Of a DNA stretch of 64,000 nucleotides, positions 17,463 through 30,543 are shown piece after piece. How positions within the stretch are numbered: the first letter of the stretch is position 1; the number at the start of each line of letters is the position of its first letter. Made by a program: the position numbers and the translations under genes. The stretch lies in NCBI RefSeq assembly GCF_009601685.2, contig NZ_CP045701.2, positions 5,022,001-5,086,000 of the forward strand. Reading direction: 5' to 3'. Below the pieces are notes generated by a model that was given only the letters and a program-made list of their open reading frames with translations, was not told where the DNA came from and ran no database searches. Source of the stretch: Pseudomonas brassicacearum (GTDB lineage: Bacteria > Pseudomonadota > Gammaproteobacteria > Pseudomonadales > Pseudomonadaceae).

Positions 17463-18470
17463 TTAGATCAGGTTTTCGTCGGTCGCCGGCACGATCAGGA
17501 TCCCGGCCCGCAAGCCATTCTTGACCTTGGGGTTCGGAAAGATGATCCGGGCACCGTCTTCTTCGATCACCCAGCGGGTCTGGGCGATGTCTTCGGCCAG
17601 CACGTAGCCTTTCCCCAATTCCGAGAAGTTCTCGACGTCCGCCGGCAGGTTCAGGCGGAAGCTGTCGCTGTGCTTGATGATTTCCCGGGCGACGCTGAAC
17701 AGCTGCAGGCCATCGAGCCCTTCATCCAGCTCCGGCTCGTTGCCCTCGATGATCTGTTGCAGGCGGGTTTCCAGCAGGCTGACGTTGACGCCGTCGTTCT
17801 GCCCGAATGGCCGGGCCTTGCCCAGTTCCAGGGTGAAGGACTCGGCACCGAGTTGGTCGTAGGTATAGGCGCTGAAGACAATCGACGGTTTGTTCTGCAG
17901 CAACACCGCCTCCATGCCCGCGGCGCGCAGGCGCGCCAGCTCACGACGTGAATGCGCGCGGCCTTCCTTCCACGGGTACAGGGCAAATTGCTCGATCTTC
18001 GAGCCGCGAATCGCGGTGTGCAGGTCGTAATGCAAGCGGCTGCGTTCTGGCCGGCTGAAGAAACTGGCGGCCAAGCGCTCCAGCTCGCAGGCCCGTAGCG
18101 CTTCAGAACCGCCGCTCAGCTCGTGGCGGCCATTGAACAGGCGGTTGACGTCCTGTTCGACGAAACGCTCACCGCGCCGGATGGCCTCGGGGTTGCCGAA
18201 CAGGAACAGAATGCGTGCCCGCGGTTTCAAATGACCACGGGCAATGTCATGCAACAAGCGGTCGAGCAACTCGATCGGCGCGGTTTCGTTGCCGTGGATA
18301 CCGGCCGACAGCAGCAGGTCAAGGCCATTATCCCGGGCTTCGGGCGGCTTGACCTCCAGCGCGCCCTCGCTCAACCAGCGCATCCGTACGCCTTCGACAG
18401 TCAGTTGAGTCTTCTCCGCCGGTTCACGGCCAGCGAGGGTCAGTTCAAGCAGTTTGCCGAGGGCGAGCAT
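17463..18470 (-). CDS. aruE: Succinylglutamate desuccinylase (AST pathway step 5)
   Basis: The 335-residue zinc hydrolase splits N-succinylglutamate into glutamate and succinate. It is the last step of the arginine succinyltransferase route. The carboxypeptidase-like zinc ligands are H59 and E62 ([11 protein letters not shown]) and H151 (YDLHTAIRG), with the catalytic Glu at 215 ([11 protein letters not shown]). The ATG at 18470 lies 12 bp after the stop of the small His-rich gene, so it is the distal gene of the aruCFGDB operon. The length is typical of the family. Confidence 0.95.
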   Translation of the reverse strand: MLALGKLLELTLAGREPAEKTQLTVEGVRMRWLSEGALEVKPPEARDNGLDLLLSAGIHGNETAPIELLDRLLHDIARGHLKPRARILFLFGNPEAIRRGERFVEQDVNRLFNGRHELSGGSEALRACELERLAASFFSRPERSRLHYDLHTAIRGSKIEQFALYPWKEGRAHSRRELARLRAAGMEAVLLQNKPSIVFSAYTYDQLGAESFTLELGKARPFGQNDGVNVSLLETRLQQIIEGNEPELDEGLDGLQLFSVAREIIKHSDSFRLNLPADVENFSELGKGYVLAEDIAQTRWVIEEDGARIIFPNPKVKNGLRAGILIVPATDENLI

Positions 18471-18482
18471 AGCGCGGTTTCC

Positions 18483-18770
18483 TTAATGGTCGTGGCCGCA
18501 ATCCGGGCCATGGACATGGTCATCGTCGCCGACGTCCGCCGGTTCCATTTCCAGTTGCAGGCTGACCAGGTTGGTCGCCAATGGACGCAACAACAGGTTG
18601 GCGTATTCCTCGTCCCCTTCCTCGACATCGACACCGATCAGCAACTGACCGCGGCCATCCTGCTGGATCCACAACTCCTTGCCTTGCCACATCACCGCGA
18701 CGCGGGTGCAGGAGGTTTCCAGTTGGGTGCCGTCGGTGTCTTCAAGGATCAGCTGCAGGGTATCGCTCAT
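18483..18770 (-). CDS. Conserved small protein of the aru operon with His/Asp-rich tail
   Basis: The 95-residue protein sits between aruB and aruE, where Pseudomonas aru operons carry a conserved gene of unknown role. The body is a short beta-rich domain (LQLILEDTDGTQLETSCTRVAVMWQGKELWIQQDGRGQLLIGVDVEE). The C-terminus DDDHVHGPDCGHDH has four His, one Cys and five Asp and looks able to bind a metal. A link to the zinc enzyme AruE, whose gene starts 12 bp later, is only a speculation from position. No enzymatic motif is seen. Confidence 0.8.
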   Translation of the reverse strand: MSDTLQLILEDTDGTQLETSCTRVAVMWQGKELWIQQDGRGQLLIGVDVEEGDEEYANLLLRPLATNLVSLQLEMEPADVGDDDHVHGPDCGHDH

Positions 18771-18839
18771 GTCTTTACATTCTCGTCTGGGGATAAGGCA
18801 ACGCGCCCTGCTTTGACTGTAGTCAGGTCGCGCGCGCTT

Positions 18840-20186
18840 TCAATTGATCTGGAAAGGATAAACCGAGCCAAGTTTAAGGATTTGTGTCAGTTCATCCAGT
18901 GCCGCACGGCATTCGAGCAGCAACTGCGGGTCTGCCAGATCGTTTTCGGTCATGCGGTCGCGGTAGTGCCGCTCAACCCATTGGGTCAGCGAATCGTACA
19001 GCGACGCGGTCATGATAACCCCTGGGTTGACGGCCGCCAGTTCGGTTTCATTAAGTGCCACGCGCAACCTCAGGCAAGCCGGGCCACCACCGTTCTGCAT
19101 GCTCTGCTTGAGGTCGAAGACCTTCACTTCGCGGATCACCCCGCCAACGCCCGTCAGGCCTTGCAGGTATTGCCAGACACGTTCGTTGCTACGGCATTCT
19201 TCCGGCACGATCAACAGCATCGAACCGTCGGGACGCGACAGCAACTGGCTATTGAACAGGTAGGAACGCACCGCATCATCGACGGTGACCGCCGAACGCG
19301 GTACGCACACCGATTGAAATTTCCCACCGACCTTGGCGAGTTTGCTGCTCAACTCGGCCAGCATCTTGTCGGTCTCGAGAAATGCATCCTCGTGATAGAA
19401 CAGCACTTCGCCATTGCCCACCGCGATCACGTCGTTGTGGAACACACCCTGATCGATCACCGATGGGTTCTGTTGGGCGTACACCACGCCCTCCTCCCTC
19501 AGCCCATGCAGGCGGGCAACGGCCTGGGAAGCTTCCAGGGTCTGGCGCGCCGGGTATTTCTGCGGTGCGGGGTAGCGGGTGTCAAAAGCACTGCGACCAA
19601 AAACGAAGAACTCGACACCGGCCTCGCCGTAGGCGCGGCAGAAACGGGTGTGGTTGGCCGCGCCTTCGTCACCGAACTGCGCCACCGCAGGCAGGGCGGC
19701 GTGGTGGGCGAAGTGTTGCGGATTGGCGAACATCGCTCCCAGCACGCGACTGGTGGTCGGATGTTCGATGCTGCGGTGGTATTTGCAATTCAGGTTGGCG
19801 GCGGTGAAATGCACGCGGCCATCGGCTGTGTCGGCGCTCGGGCTGACCGTGGCGGCGTTGGCCACCCACATGCTGGAGGCCGAGCAACTGGCAACCAGCA
19901 GCGGCATCGCTTCCTTCGCGGCCTGCTGGATGACCTGGGCATCGCTGCCGGCAAAGCCCAGCCGGCGCAGGGCCGCCACGTCCGGGCGTTCCTGTGGCGC
20001 CAGCACACCTTGCTGGAAACCCATGTCCATCAGCGCTTTCATTTTCGCCAGGCCCTGCAACGCCGCTTCCTTGGGGTTGGAGGACTGTTGGCTGTTGCTC
20101 TGGGACGCGACGTTGCCGTACGAGAGCCCGCCGTAGTTATGGGTCGGCCCCACTAGACCGTCAAAGTTGACTTCATAGGATTTCAT
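18840..20186 (-). CDS. aruB: N-succinylarginine dihydrolase (AST pathway step 2)
   Basis: The 448-residue enzyme belongs to the guanidino-group modifying superfamily and converts N2-succinylarginine to succinylornithine, releasing ammonia and CO2. The N-terminus [25 protein letters not shown] is diagnostic. The catalytic Cys lies in [15 protein letters not shown] near residue 365, and a His lies in the [12 protein letters not shown] block. GGAG eight bases before ATG 20186 fixes the start; the frame runs 51 codons further upstream, but through REP sequence. It is separated from aruD by 174 bp that contain REP elements, an unusual interruption for an operon. Confidence 0.96.
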   Translation of the reverse strand: MKSYEVNFDGLVGPTHNYGGLSYGNVASQSNSQQSSNPKEAALQGLAKMKALMDMGFQQGVLAPQERPDVAALRRLGFAGSDAQVIQQAAKEAMPLLVASCSASSMWVANAATVSPSADTADGRVHFTAANLNCKYHRSIEHPTTSRVLGAMFANPQHFAHHAALPAVAQFGDEGAANHTRFCRAYGEAGVEFFVFGRSAFDTRYPAPQKYPARQTLEASQAVARLHGLREEGVVYAQQNPSVIDQGVFHNDVIAVGNGEVLFYHEDAFLETDKMLAELSSKLAKVGGKFQSVCVPRSAVTVDDAVRSYLFNSQLLSRPDGSMLLIVPEECRSNERVWQYLQGLTGVGGVIREVKVFDLKQSMQNGGGPACLRLRVALNETELAAVNPGVIMTASLYDSLTQWVERHYRDRMTENDLADPQLLLECRAALDELTQILKLGSVYPFQIN

Positions 20187-20245
20187 CAGCGAGGCTCCAC
20201 GAGAATCTGTTTTTTTATAGGCATCAATAACAACCGAGTCGCGGC

Positions 20246-20356
20246 TATCGCGGGCAAGCCTTGCTCCCACAGGCCCGATGCAGGACTTGTGAAAGCAAGC
20301 CTTGCTCCCATAGGCCAGGTACAAAACCTGTGGGAGCAAGGCTTGCCCGCGATGGC
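20246..20356. repeat. Cluster of REP elements inside the aru operon
   Basis: Three copies of the REP core lie here: two in reverse orientation (...GCAAGCCTTGCTCCCA) and one forward (TGTGGGAGCAAGGCTTGCCC). They lie between aruD and aruB. Outer arms ATCGCGGGCAAGCC and GGCTTGCCCGCGAT are inverted and can pair. Confidence 0.8.
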
Positions 20357-20360
20357 GGTC

Positions 20361-22852
<2,492 letters not shown>

Positions 22853-22906
22853 GCTATCTCCTCAAACGGGTCGCTCACGCCACCCGCGAAACTCAGCGGT
22901 AAGGCG

Positions 22907-23926
22907 TTAAACGGCTACCAGGCGCACGCTGGCACCTTCGCCAACGCCCAGGGCTTCGGCCGCTTCCATGTCCAGGGTCACCGGTTTGCCCGGCGCGTAG
23001 TCGAGCTCGAGCAGCACGGCGCGGTAATCCTGCAATTGGGCATTGGCCACCAGGTATTGGCGCCCGGCACCCTTGACCGGTTCGCCGATCTTGACCGGCA
23101 CCACACGGCTCTGGGCAATCGAGCGAATGCCCGAGACACGAGCATGCAGGGTCGGGCCGCCGTCGAAGATGTCGATGTAGTGATCGGTCTCGAAACCCTC
23201 GCGCATCAAGATGTCGAAGGTGATCTGCGCCCGCGGATGGACCTGGCCCATGGCTTCCTGGGCAGCGTCCGGCAGCAGCGGCACGTAGATCGGGTAATGG
23301 GGCATCAGCTCGGCGAGAAAAGTACGGCTTTTCAGCCCGCACAAGCGCTCGGCGGCGGCGTAGTTGAGGTCGAAGAAGTTGCGACCGATAGCGTCCCAGA
23401 ACGGCGAGTCGCCATGCTCATCGCTGTAGCCGACGATCTCGGTCACCACCGAATCGGCAAACCGCTCCGGATGACTGGCGACGAACAGCAGGCGCCCGCG
23501 GGAATTGAGTTCCGACCACGGCGAGCCCACCAATTCCGGCACCACGTAGAAGCTGGTCAGCAGGCTGTTACCGGTCAGGTCGTGGCACTGGGAGAGCACG
23601 TGGATCTTGTTGTGGATCTTCAGCTCACGGGAGGCGTGAACGAAGGTCTCGTTGCGAAAGCTGTAGAACGGTTCGGAATAACCGGCCGAAGCGACGATGG
23701 CCGAACAGCCCACCAACTTGCCGGTCGCGGTGTCTTCAAGGACGAAGAAATAACTCTCTTCACCGTTGAAGCTGACTTCGGCGGCGAACGAGGCTTCGCT
23801 TGCGGCGATCTTGTCGCTCAGGCGTTCCACGTCATCCGGCAAGGAAGTGACACCGATCGGACTGTCCGCAGCCAGACGCTGTACCTCGCCCAGATCAGCC
23901 ATTTGCGCAGGGCGCATCACCAGCAT
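22907..23926 (-). CDS. aruF: Arginine N-succinyltransferase, alpha subunit
   Basis: The 339-residue paralogue of AruG begins MLVMRPAQMADLGEVQRLAADSPIGVTSLPDDVERL. Shared blocks are SYFFVLEDTATGKLVGCSAI, ELKIHNKIHVLSQCHDLTGNSLLTSFYV and SPFWDAIGRNFFDLNYAAAERL, showing an ancient duplication. AAGGAG lies eight bases before ATG 23926; a GTG 17 codons upstream is less likely. The gap to aruC is 260 bp and holds several REP elements, so the aru genes may be split by RNA processing or an internal promoter. Confidence 0.95.
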   Translation of the reverse strand: MLVMRPAQMADLGEVQRLAADSPIGVTSLPDDVERLSDKIAASEASFAAEVSFNGEESYFFVLEDTATGKLVGCSAIVASAGYSEPFYSFRNETFVHASRELKIHNKIHVLSQCHDLTGNSLLTSFYVVPELVGSPWSELNSRGRLLFVASHPERFADSVVTEIVGYSDEHGDSPFWDAIGRNFFDLNYAAAERLCGLKSRTFLAELMPHYPIYVPLLPDAAQEAMGQVHPRAQITFDILMREGFETDHYIDIFDGGPTLHARVSGIRSIAQSRVVPVKIGEPVKGAGRQYLVANAQLQDYRAVLLELDYAPGKPVTLDMEAAEALGVGEGASVRLVAV

Positions 23927-24017
23927 GGTGTCACTCCTTAACTTGAAATAAATGGGTCGACCACTGGGTCGATACACAGAGAAAAAATACCGGGACCAAC
24001 TTCCCTACAGACTCAAA

Positions 24018-24164
24018 TGTGGGAGCGGGTTTGTGGGAGCAAAGCTTGTGGGAGCAAGGCTTGCCCGCGATGCAGGCGACGCGGTCCTTGGTGAACTGAG
24101 GCACCCGCATCGCGAGCAAGCCTTGCTCCCACAAACCCGCTCCTACACAAGCCCGGCTCCCACA
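24018..24164. repeat. Complex REP cluster between aruF and aruC
   Basis: Three forward REP cores (24018 onward: TGTGGGAGCGGG, TGTGGGAGCAAAGC, TGTGGGAGCAAGGCTTGCCC) face three reverse cores (GCAAGCCTTGCTCCCACA, CCGCTCCTACA, CCCGGCTCCCACA). The reading suggests nested insertions of one REPIN family. The inverted arms could form a long hairpin in the aru transcript. Confidence 0.8.
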
Positions 24165-24186
24165 CTGGAGCCGGTCAAGGCTCAAA

Positions 24187-25506
<1,320 letters not shown>

Positions 25507-25536
25507 TTATAGCGCCAACCCACGTTTTTCGCGGGT

Positions 25537-25552
25537 TTACGGCAATGCGACA
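25537..25552 (-). promoter_or_regulatory. ArgR half-site, distal
   Basis: The minus strand reads TGTCGC-ATTGCCGT-AA, again an exact TGTCGC-N8-AA match. It is 51 bp upstream of the proximal site and in the same orientation. Confidence 0.65.
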
Positions 25553-25655
25553 AATAGCGTCGCAAAGGCGCAGTTTAAACGTTGTCGGTGTATTTGAGGT
25601 GCCTGCATCCACATTTCCCTCGCCATGCAAAACAGTTGTGCCGAGGGGTTTTATC

Positions 25656-25680
25656 TGTGGGAGCAAAGCTTGCTCCCACA
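25656..25680. repeat. Palindromic REP element
   Basis: TGTGGGAGC-AAAGCTT-GCTCCCACA is a near-perfect palindrome just past the argR stop codon. Confidence 0.75.
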
Positions 25681-25697
25681 GAAGCGTGTTGTGCCAC

Positions 25698-26678
25698 TTA
25701 GCCGCGCTCGGACGGTACCGAGGACAATTCGAACGGGCTGCTGCTGCGTCGCTGGTTGCGGTCTTCGCGCGGCGTGGCGCCGAAGAAGTTGCGGTAGGCG
25801 CTGGAGAAGTGCGGCCCCGAGGAGAAGCCGCAGGACAGGCCGATCTGGATGATGGATTTGCTGGTCTGCATCAGCATCTGCCGGGCCTTGTTCAGGCGCA
25901 GCTCCAGGTAATACTGGCTGGGCACGCGATTGAGGTACTGCTTGAAGATCCGCTCCAGCTGTCGACGGGATACACAGACATGCTGGGCGATCTCGTCGGT
26001 GGTCAGCGGCTCTTCGATGTTGGCTTCCATCAGCAGCACCGCCTGGGTGAGCTTTGGATGGCTGGAGCCGAGACGGTTCTGCAACGGAATGCGCTGACGC
26101 TCGCCGCCCTCGCGAATGCGCTCGACCACCAATTCTTCCGACACCGCACCGGCCAGCTCCGCGCCGTGATCGCGAGCCAGCACCGCCAGCAACAGGTCGA
26201 GCACCGACATGCCACCGCAAGCGCTCAGGCGATCGCGGTCCCAGTCAAACAGATGGCTGGTGGCGATGACCTTGGGGAAGCGCTCGGAGAAATCGTCCTG
26301 CCAGCGCCAATGCACGGCAGCACGGTAACCGTCGAGCAAACCCAGTTGGGCCAAGGGATAGACACCGGCAGACAAACCGCCGATCACACAACCGGCACGC
26401 ACCAGTTGCTTGAGGGCGCTGCTAAGGGGCGAGGCCAGCGCAGCCGGCGGCTCATCGGCCAGCAAAAACAGCTTCTGGAAGCCTTCGAGCTTGCCCGCCC
26501 AAGGCTCGCCCGGCAGTTGCCAGGCGCCGTCGGCCGGCGGTTCGGCCTGCAAGAACGACAGCTCGTAGACCACATCCGGATGCACCCGTTGAGCAACACG
26601 CAAGGCCTCCTCGGCCAGCGCCAGCGTCAAGGCTTTAGTGCTGGGCCAAATCAGGAAACCTATTCGATGGGCAGTCAT
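25698..26678 (-). CDS. argR: ArgR, AraC-family arginine-responsive regulator
   Basis: The 326-residue protein is the AraC/XylS-type ArgR of pseudomonads, unrelated to the enteric ArgR. Residues 1-190 form a DJ-1/PfpI-like ligand domain (GGLSAGVYPLAQLGLLDGYRAAVHWRW). The C-terminal 110 residues hold both helix-turn-helix motifs (TTDEIAQHVCVSRRQLERIFKQYLNRVPSQYYLELRLNKARQML and IIQIGLSCGFSSGPHFSSAYRNFFGATPRED). With arginine it activates the aru and aot operons and represses biosynthetic genes. It lies downstream of aotP on the same strand, so it is probably the last gene of the aot operon. Confidence 0.94.
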   Translation of the reverse strand: MTAHRIGFLIWPSTKALTLALAEEALRVAQRVHPDVVYELSFLQAEPPADGAWQLPGEPWAGKLEGFQKLFLLADEPPAALASPLSSALKQLVRAGCVIGGLSAGVYPLAQLGLLDGYRAAVHWRWQDDFSERFPKVIATSHLFDWDRDRLSACGGMSVLDLLLAVLARDHGAELAGAVSEELVVERIREGGERQRIPLQNRLGSSHPKLTQAVLLMEANIEEPLTTDEIAQHVCVSRRQLERIFKQYLNRVPSQYYLELRLNKARQMLMQTSKSIIQIGLSCGFSSGPHFSSAYRNFFGATPREDRNQRRSSSPFELSSVPSERG

Positions 26679-26791
26679 GGCGGGCGATCCGAAGCGAAAA
26701 CAGTGTTAAAGCCAAAAGCGGCTGCAACCAAATTAGACCATCTGGCGCGCGGCGCGCAGCATGACCCAAATCAGGTGCGTAACGGGAGCGA

Positions 26792-27556
26792 TTACTTGAG
26801 GCTGCCCGACAGAAATTGTTGCAGGCGCTCGGATTGCGGATTGACCAGCACTTCGCGCGGGTTGCCGCTTTCTTCGACGATGCCTTTGTGCAAAAACACC
26901 AGTTGGTTCGACACTTCACGGGCAAAGCCCATTTCGTGGGTCACCACCACCATGGTCCGGCCTTCCAGGGCCAGGGCCTGCATCACCTTGAGCACGTCGC
27001 CTACCAGCTCCGGGTCGAGGGCCGAGGTCGGTTCGTCGAACAGCATCACCTCTGGCTCCATCGCCAGCGCACGGGCAATCGCCACACGCTGCTGCTCGCC
27101 GCCGGACATATGGCCCGGATAGGCGTCCTTGCGATGGGCCACGCCGACCTTGTTCAAGTAGTGCTCGGCTTTCTCCCGCGCTTCAGCCTTGGCCACGCCC
27201 AGCACATGCACCGGCGCTTCCATGATGTTTTCCAGCGCAGTCATGTGGGACCACAGGTTGAAATGCTGGAACACCATCGACAGCCGCGAACGCATGCGCT
27301 GCAGTTGCTTGGGGTCTGCGGCCTTCAACGCGCCATCCTTGCCGGCAACCAGTTTCAGCTCTTCGTTGTTGAGCAGGATCTTGCCAGCGTGAGGTTGCTC
27401 GAGCAGGTTGATGCAACGCAGGAAAGTACTCTTGCCGGAGCCACTGGAGCCAATGATGCTGATCACATCGCCGGCGGCGGCCTTCAGGGACACGCCCTTG
27501 AGCACTTCGTGACTGCCATAGCGTTTATGCAGGTCTTGGACTTCAAGCTTGTACAT
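26792..27556 (-). CDS. aotP: Arginine/ornithine ABC transporter ATP-binding protein
   Basis: The 254-residue ATPase of the HisP/GlnQ group energises uptake of arginine and ornithine. Walker A is GSSGSGKST, the signature is HMSGGEQQRVAIARAL, Walker B is VMLFDEPTSALDPE, and the H-loop is VVTHEMGFAREV. The insertion GKDGALKAADPKQLQRMRSRLSMVFQHFNLW is typical of basic amino-acid transporters. ATG 27556 gives MYKLEVQDLHKRYG, the family start; a GTG five codons upstream is possible. It follows aotM by 56 bp with no room for the aotO gene found here in P. aeruginosa. Confidence 0.94.
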   Translation of the reverse strand: MYKLEVQDLHKRYGSHEVLKGVSLKAAAGDVISIIGSSGSGKSTFLRCINLLEQPHAGKILLNNEELKLVAGKDGALKAADPKQLQRMRSRLSMVFQHFNLWSHMTALENIMEAPVHVLGVAKAEAREKAEHYLNKVGVAHRKDAYPGHMSGGEQQRVAIARALAMEPEVMLFDEPTSALDPELVGDVLKVMQALALEGRTMVVVTHEMGFAREVSNQLVFLHKGIVEESGNPREVLVNPQSERLQQFLSGSLK

Positions 27557-27612
27557 GCGGTCGGTTCTCACAAAACGTCAGTCGTTGAGCAGTCGATCGG
27601 ATCGATGCGTTA

Positions 27613-28311
27613 TCAGTGCTTGCGCGGGGCCAGGTAACCCAGCCAGCGGCGCTCGGCCAGTTTGAACAGGCGCACCAGGATGAAGGTCAGGCACAGGTAG
27701 AAAACGCCGGCCGTGATGTAGGCCTCGAACGGCAAGTAGTACTGCGCGTTCACCGTGCGCGCGGCACCGGTGATGTCGATCAGGGTCACGATGGAGGCCA
27801 GGCTGGTGGTCTGCAACATCATGATCACTTCGTTGCTGTATTGCGGCAGCGCCCGACGCAAGGCCGATGGCAGCAGGATCCGGCGATACAGTTTGTAGCG
27901 CGACATGCCCATGGCCTTGGCCGCTTCGATCTCACCGTTGGGCGTGGCCCGCAAGCTGCCAGCGATGATTTCGGCGGTGTAGGCACTGGTGTTGATGGCG
28001 AACGCCAGGCACGCACAGAAGGTCGCGCTGGACAGCCACGGCCAGAGGAAGCTTTCGCGCACGCTGACGAACTGCGCCAGCCCGTAATAGATCAGGAACA
28101 GCTGCACCAGCATCGGCGTGCCGCGGATCACGTAGGTGTAGAGCCAGGCCGTCATGTTGACGACCGGCTGCTTGGACACCCGCATCAGCCCCAGGGGCAA
28201 CGCCGCCAACAGGCCGAAGAACAGCGACAGGGCCAACAGCTTCAGGGTGGTCAGCAAGCCACTGAAATACAGCGGCAAGGCTTCATAGATGACGTTGTAG
28301 TCGAAGATCAT
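27613..28311 (-). CDS. aotM: Arginine/ornithine ABC transporter permease AotM
   Basis: The 232-residue inner-membrane subunit of the HisM type has five predicted helices. The permease EAA-like loop ANGEIEAAKAMGMSRYKLYRRILLPSALRRALPQYSNEVIMML contacts the ATPase. It overlaps aotQ by 4 bp (ATGA), the usual arrangement for the paired permeases of this family. Confidence 0.94.
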   Translation of the reverse strand: MIFDYNVIYEALPLYFSGLLTTLKLLALSLFFGLLAALPLGLMRVSKQPVVNMTAWLYTYVIRGTPMLVQLFLIYYGLAQFVSVRESFLWPWLSSATFCACLAFAINTSAYTAEIIAGSLRATPNGEIEAAKAMGMSRYKLYRRILLPSALRRALPQYSNEVIMMLQTTSLASIVTLIDITGAARTVNAQYYLPFEAYITAGVFYLCLTFILVRLFKLAERRWLGYLAPRKH

Positions 28312-28997
28312 AGATCAGCCGCCCTTACGCCTACCGAGTAGCGCTTCTCAAGGTGACGCAATGCCAGCAACGAGACACTGGTGATCACCAGGTACATCGC
28401 CGCCACTGCGAGGAAGAAGGTGAAAGGCTCGCGCGTGGCATCCGCCGCCTGCTTGGCCTTGAACATCATGTCTTGCAGGCCCACCACCGAAATCAGCGCG
28501 GTGGCCTTGGTCAGCACCAGCCAGTTGTTGGTGAAGCCCGGGATCGCCAGGCGAATCATCTGCGGCACCAGCACCCGGAAAAACACCTGGAACCCGTTCA
28601 TGCCGTACGCCATGCCCGCCTCGGCCTGCCCCTTGGGGATCGCCATGAAGGCTCCGCGGAAGGTTTCCGACAGGTAGGCACCGAAGATGAAGCCCAGGGT
28701 GCCGATACCGGCCGCCAATGGGTTCAGGTCAATGTAGTCGTCGTAGCCGAGCATCGGCGCCACGCGGTTGAGCAGGTCCTGGCCGCCGTAGAAAATCAAC
28801 AGGATCAGCACCAGATCGGGAATGCCGCGGATGACTGTGGCATACAGGTCGCCCAGCCACGCCAGCCAGCGTACCGGAGAGAGGCGCAACGCAACGCCGA
28901 TCAACCCCAGGACGATGGCCAGGGCCATGGACGACAAGGCGAGCTCAAGCGTCAACCATGCGCCATCGAGGATGACAGCCCCGTAGCCTTTCAACAT
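28308..28997 (-). CDS. aotQ: Arginine/ornithine ABC transporter permease AotQ
   Basis: The 229-residue HisQ-type permease partners AotM. The coupling loop is FMAIPKGQAEAGMAYGMNGFQVFFRVLVPQMIRLAIPGFTNNW, and the N-terminal region TLELALSSMALAIVLGLIGVALRLS is the first transmembrane segment. It starts 90 bp after aotJ, a usual spacing in which a stabilising hairpin may protect the binding-protein mRNA. Confidence 0.94.
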   Translation of the reverse strand: MLKGYGAVILDGAWLTLELALSSMALAIVLGLIGVALRLSPVRWLAWLGDLYATVIRGIPDLVLILLIFYGGQDLLNRVAPMLGYDDYIDLNPLAAGIGTLGFIFGAYLSETFRGAFMAIPKGQAEAGMAYGMNGFQVFFRVLVPQMIRLAIPGFTNNWLVLTKATALISVVGLQDMMFKAKQAADATREPFTFFLAVAAMYLVITSVSLLALRHLEKRYSVGVRAADL

Positions 28998-29087
28998 GAT
29001 TCAGGTCCTCGAAAGTGGGATGAAAAAATGGCGCAAACCGCAGAGATCCTGTTGCTTGCGCCATTTCGCACGAGTGGCGGGACGTCG

Positions 29088-29861
29088 TTACTTGCCGTAG
29101 ATGTCGAAAGCGAAGTATTTGTCCTGGATTTGCTTGTACTTGCCATTCTCGCGGATGGCGGTGATCGCGCCATTGATCTTGTCTTTCAGGGCATCGCCCT
29201 TGCGAACCGCGATACCGATACCGTCGCCGAAGTATTTCTCGTCGGTAAAGGCTGGACCTACAAATGCAAAGCCCTTGCCGGCATCGGTCTTGAGGAAGCC
29301 GTCATCCAACAGCGTAGCGTCTGCCACGGTGCCGTCGAGGCGGCCGGCGGCCACGTCCAGGTAGATCTCGTTCTGCGAACCGTACGGCTTGATCTCGGCG
29401 CCCAGCGGGGTCAGGACTTCACGGGCGAAACGCTCGTGGATCGAACCGCGCTGCACGCCGATGTTCTTGCCCTTGAGCTCGGCCAGGCTGTCGCTGACCT
29501 GGGTACCGGCCTTCATCACCAGACGAGCCGGGGTGTTGTAGTACTTGTTGGTGAAATCAACCGACTTCTTGCGATCTTCAGTGATCGACATGGAGGACAG
29601 GATCGCGTCGATCTTGCGAACCTTGAGCGCCGGGATCAGGCCGTCGAACTCTTGCTCGACCCACACGCACTTGACCTTCATCTCTTCGCACAGCGCATTG
29701 CCGATGTCGTAGTCGAAACCGACGATGCTGCCATCCGGGGCTTTCGAGGCGAACGGAGGGTAGGCCGCTTCGATACCAATCTTCAGGGGCTTCTCATCAG
29801 CGAAAGTCGGCAGGGACAGCACGGACAGTGCCAGGGCGCCAAGCAGCACAAGTTTCTTCAT
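29088..29861 (-). CDS. aotJ: Periplasmic arginine/ornithine-binding protein
   Basis: The 257-residue solute-binding protein has a cleaved signal peptide ([21 protein letters not shown]) and the family 3 signature in [57 protein letters not shown]. It delivers arginine or ornithine to AotQM. It is the first gene of the aotJQMP-argR unit. An ArgR half-site lies 167-182 bp upstream of its ATG. Confidence 0.95.
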   Translation of the reverse strand: MKKLVLLGALALSVLSLPTFADEKPLKIGIEAAYPPFASKAPDGSIVGFDYDIGNALCEEMKVKCVWVEQEFDGLIPALKVRKIDAILSSMSITEDRKKSVDFTNKYYNTPARLVMKAGTQVSDSLAELKGKNIGVQRGSIHERFAREVLTPLGAEIKPYGSQNEIYLDVAAGRLDGTVADATLLDDGFLKTDAGKGFAFVGPAFTDEKYFGDGIGIAVRKGDALKDKINGAITAIRENGKYKQIQDKYFAFDIYGK

Positions 29862-30027
29862 CTTGGAACTCCATCGGTAAAGGGCAAAAACGGCAGAGTG
29901 AGCAACAGCCCAATATGCGAATGGTGAAACGAACTTTGGTGCTGCGTCCTAGGAAGCTCACGATTATTTCAACGCAAGCCACGACGAGCGAGTGATCGGC
30001 ATTCTAACGACAGGCCCGAAGTCGATA

Positions 30028-30043
30028 TTTCTTCAATGCGACA
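30028..30043 (-). promoter_or_regulatory. ArgR half-site upstream of aotJ
   Basis: The minus strand reads TGTCGC-ATTGAAGA-AA, an exact TGTCGC-N8-AA match. A clear second half-site was not found; a weak TGTCGT lies 31 bp away on the downstream side. Confidence 0.55.
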
Positions 30044-30357
30044 ACAAATTACAGAAGCACCGAGAAAGCGGTTCGAGCGCATTGACAGCCCAGCAAATTC
30101 ATGCAAGAGCAAAAGAAGGGAAACCGATCTATGCTGCAAATAGCGGGCCCATTATTCGCAAACCCTTCTAATCCGGCAAGCACAGCGTGTCGGCTTATTT
30201 CAGGAGACGCCTGGCGCCGCTCTGTAACGGGGCTTGGCGTTTCACATCGCCCCGTTGTGGCGCCTTTGGTTACACATTTCGAAAAACCGGTAACGTTCAG
30301 ACACCTCCTACTTTAAACGCCGATATTTATTCGCAGATTGCTCCAGACTCGCTGAGT

Positions 30358-30444
30358 TGTGGGAGCAAAGCTTGCTCGCGATGCAGGCGCCTCGGTTTCT
30401 GAAGGACCGCATCGCCTGCATCGCGGGCAAGCCTTGCTCCCACA
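30358..30444. repeat. REPIN (inverted REP pair)
   Basis: TGTGGGAGCAAAGCTTGCTC at the left and GCGGGCAAGCCTTGCTCCCA at the right are inverted copies of the REP core about 87 bp apart. Inner arms GATGCAGGC/GCCTGCATC also pair. Confidence 0.82.
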
Positions 30445-30488
30445 AATCTGGAATAAATCCCTCTCCCCAAGGGGCCACGCCGCACCCA

Positions 30489-30526
30489 TAAAAAAGCCCC
30501 GCTCGGCACTGCCGGGCGGGGCTTTC
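30489..30526 (-). terminator. Terminator of acsA
   Basis: On the minus strand AGCCCCGCCCGGC-AGTG-CCGAGCGGGGCT is followed by a T run. It begins about 20 bp after the acsA stop. Confidence 0.88.
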
Positions 30527-30543
30527 GGTTTTACGGGTTACCG

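Larger units (their letters stand above)
29862..30488. other. Intergenic region between aotJ and acsA
   Basis: These 627 bp hold the aot promoter region, one ArgR half-site (30028-30043), a REPIN at 30358-30444 and, next to it, the acsA terminator. No gene is supported; short frames lack ribosome-binding sites and homology. Confidence 0.55.

Noticed and set aside
18123..20156. A 677-codon plus-strand frame opposite aruB and part of aruE
   Set aside because: It spans two real genes and their gap on the other strand, with no family features.
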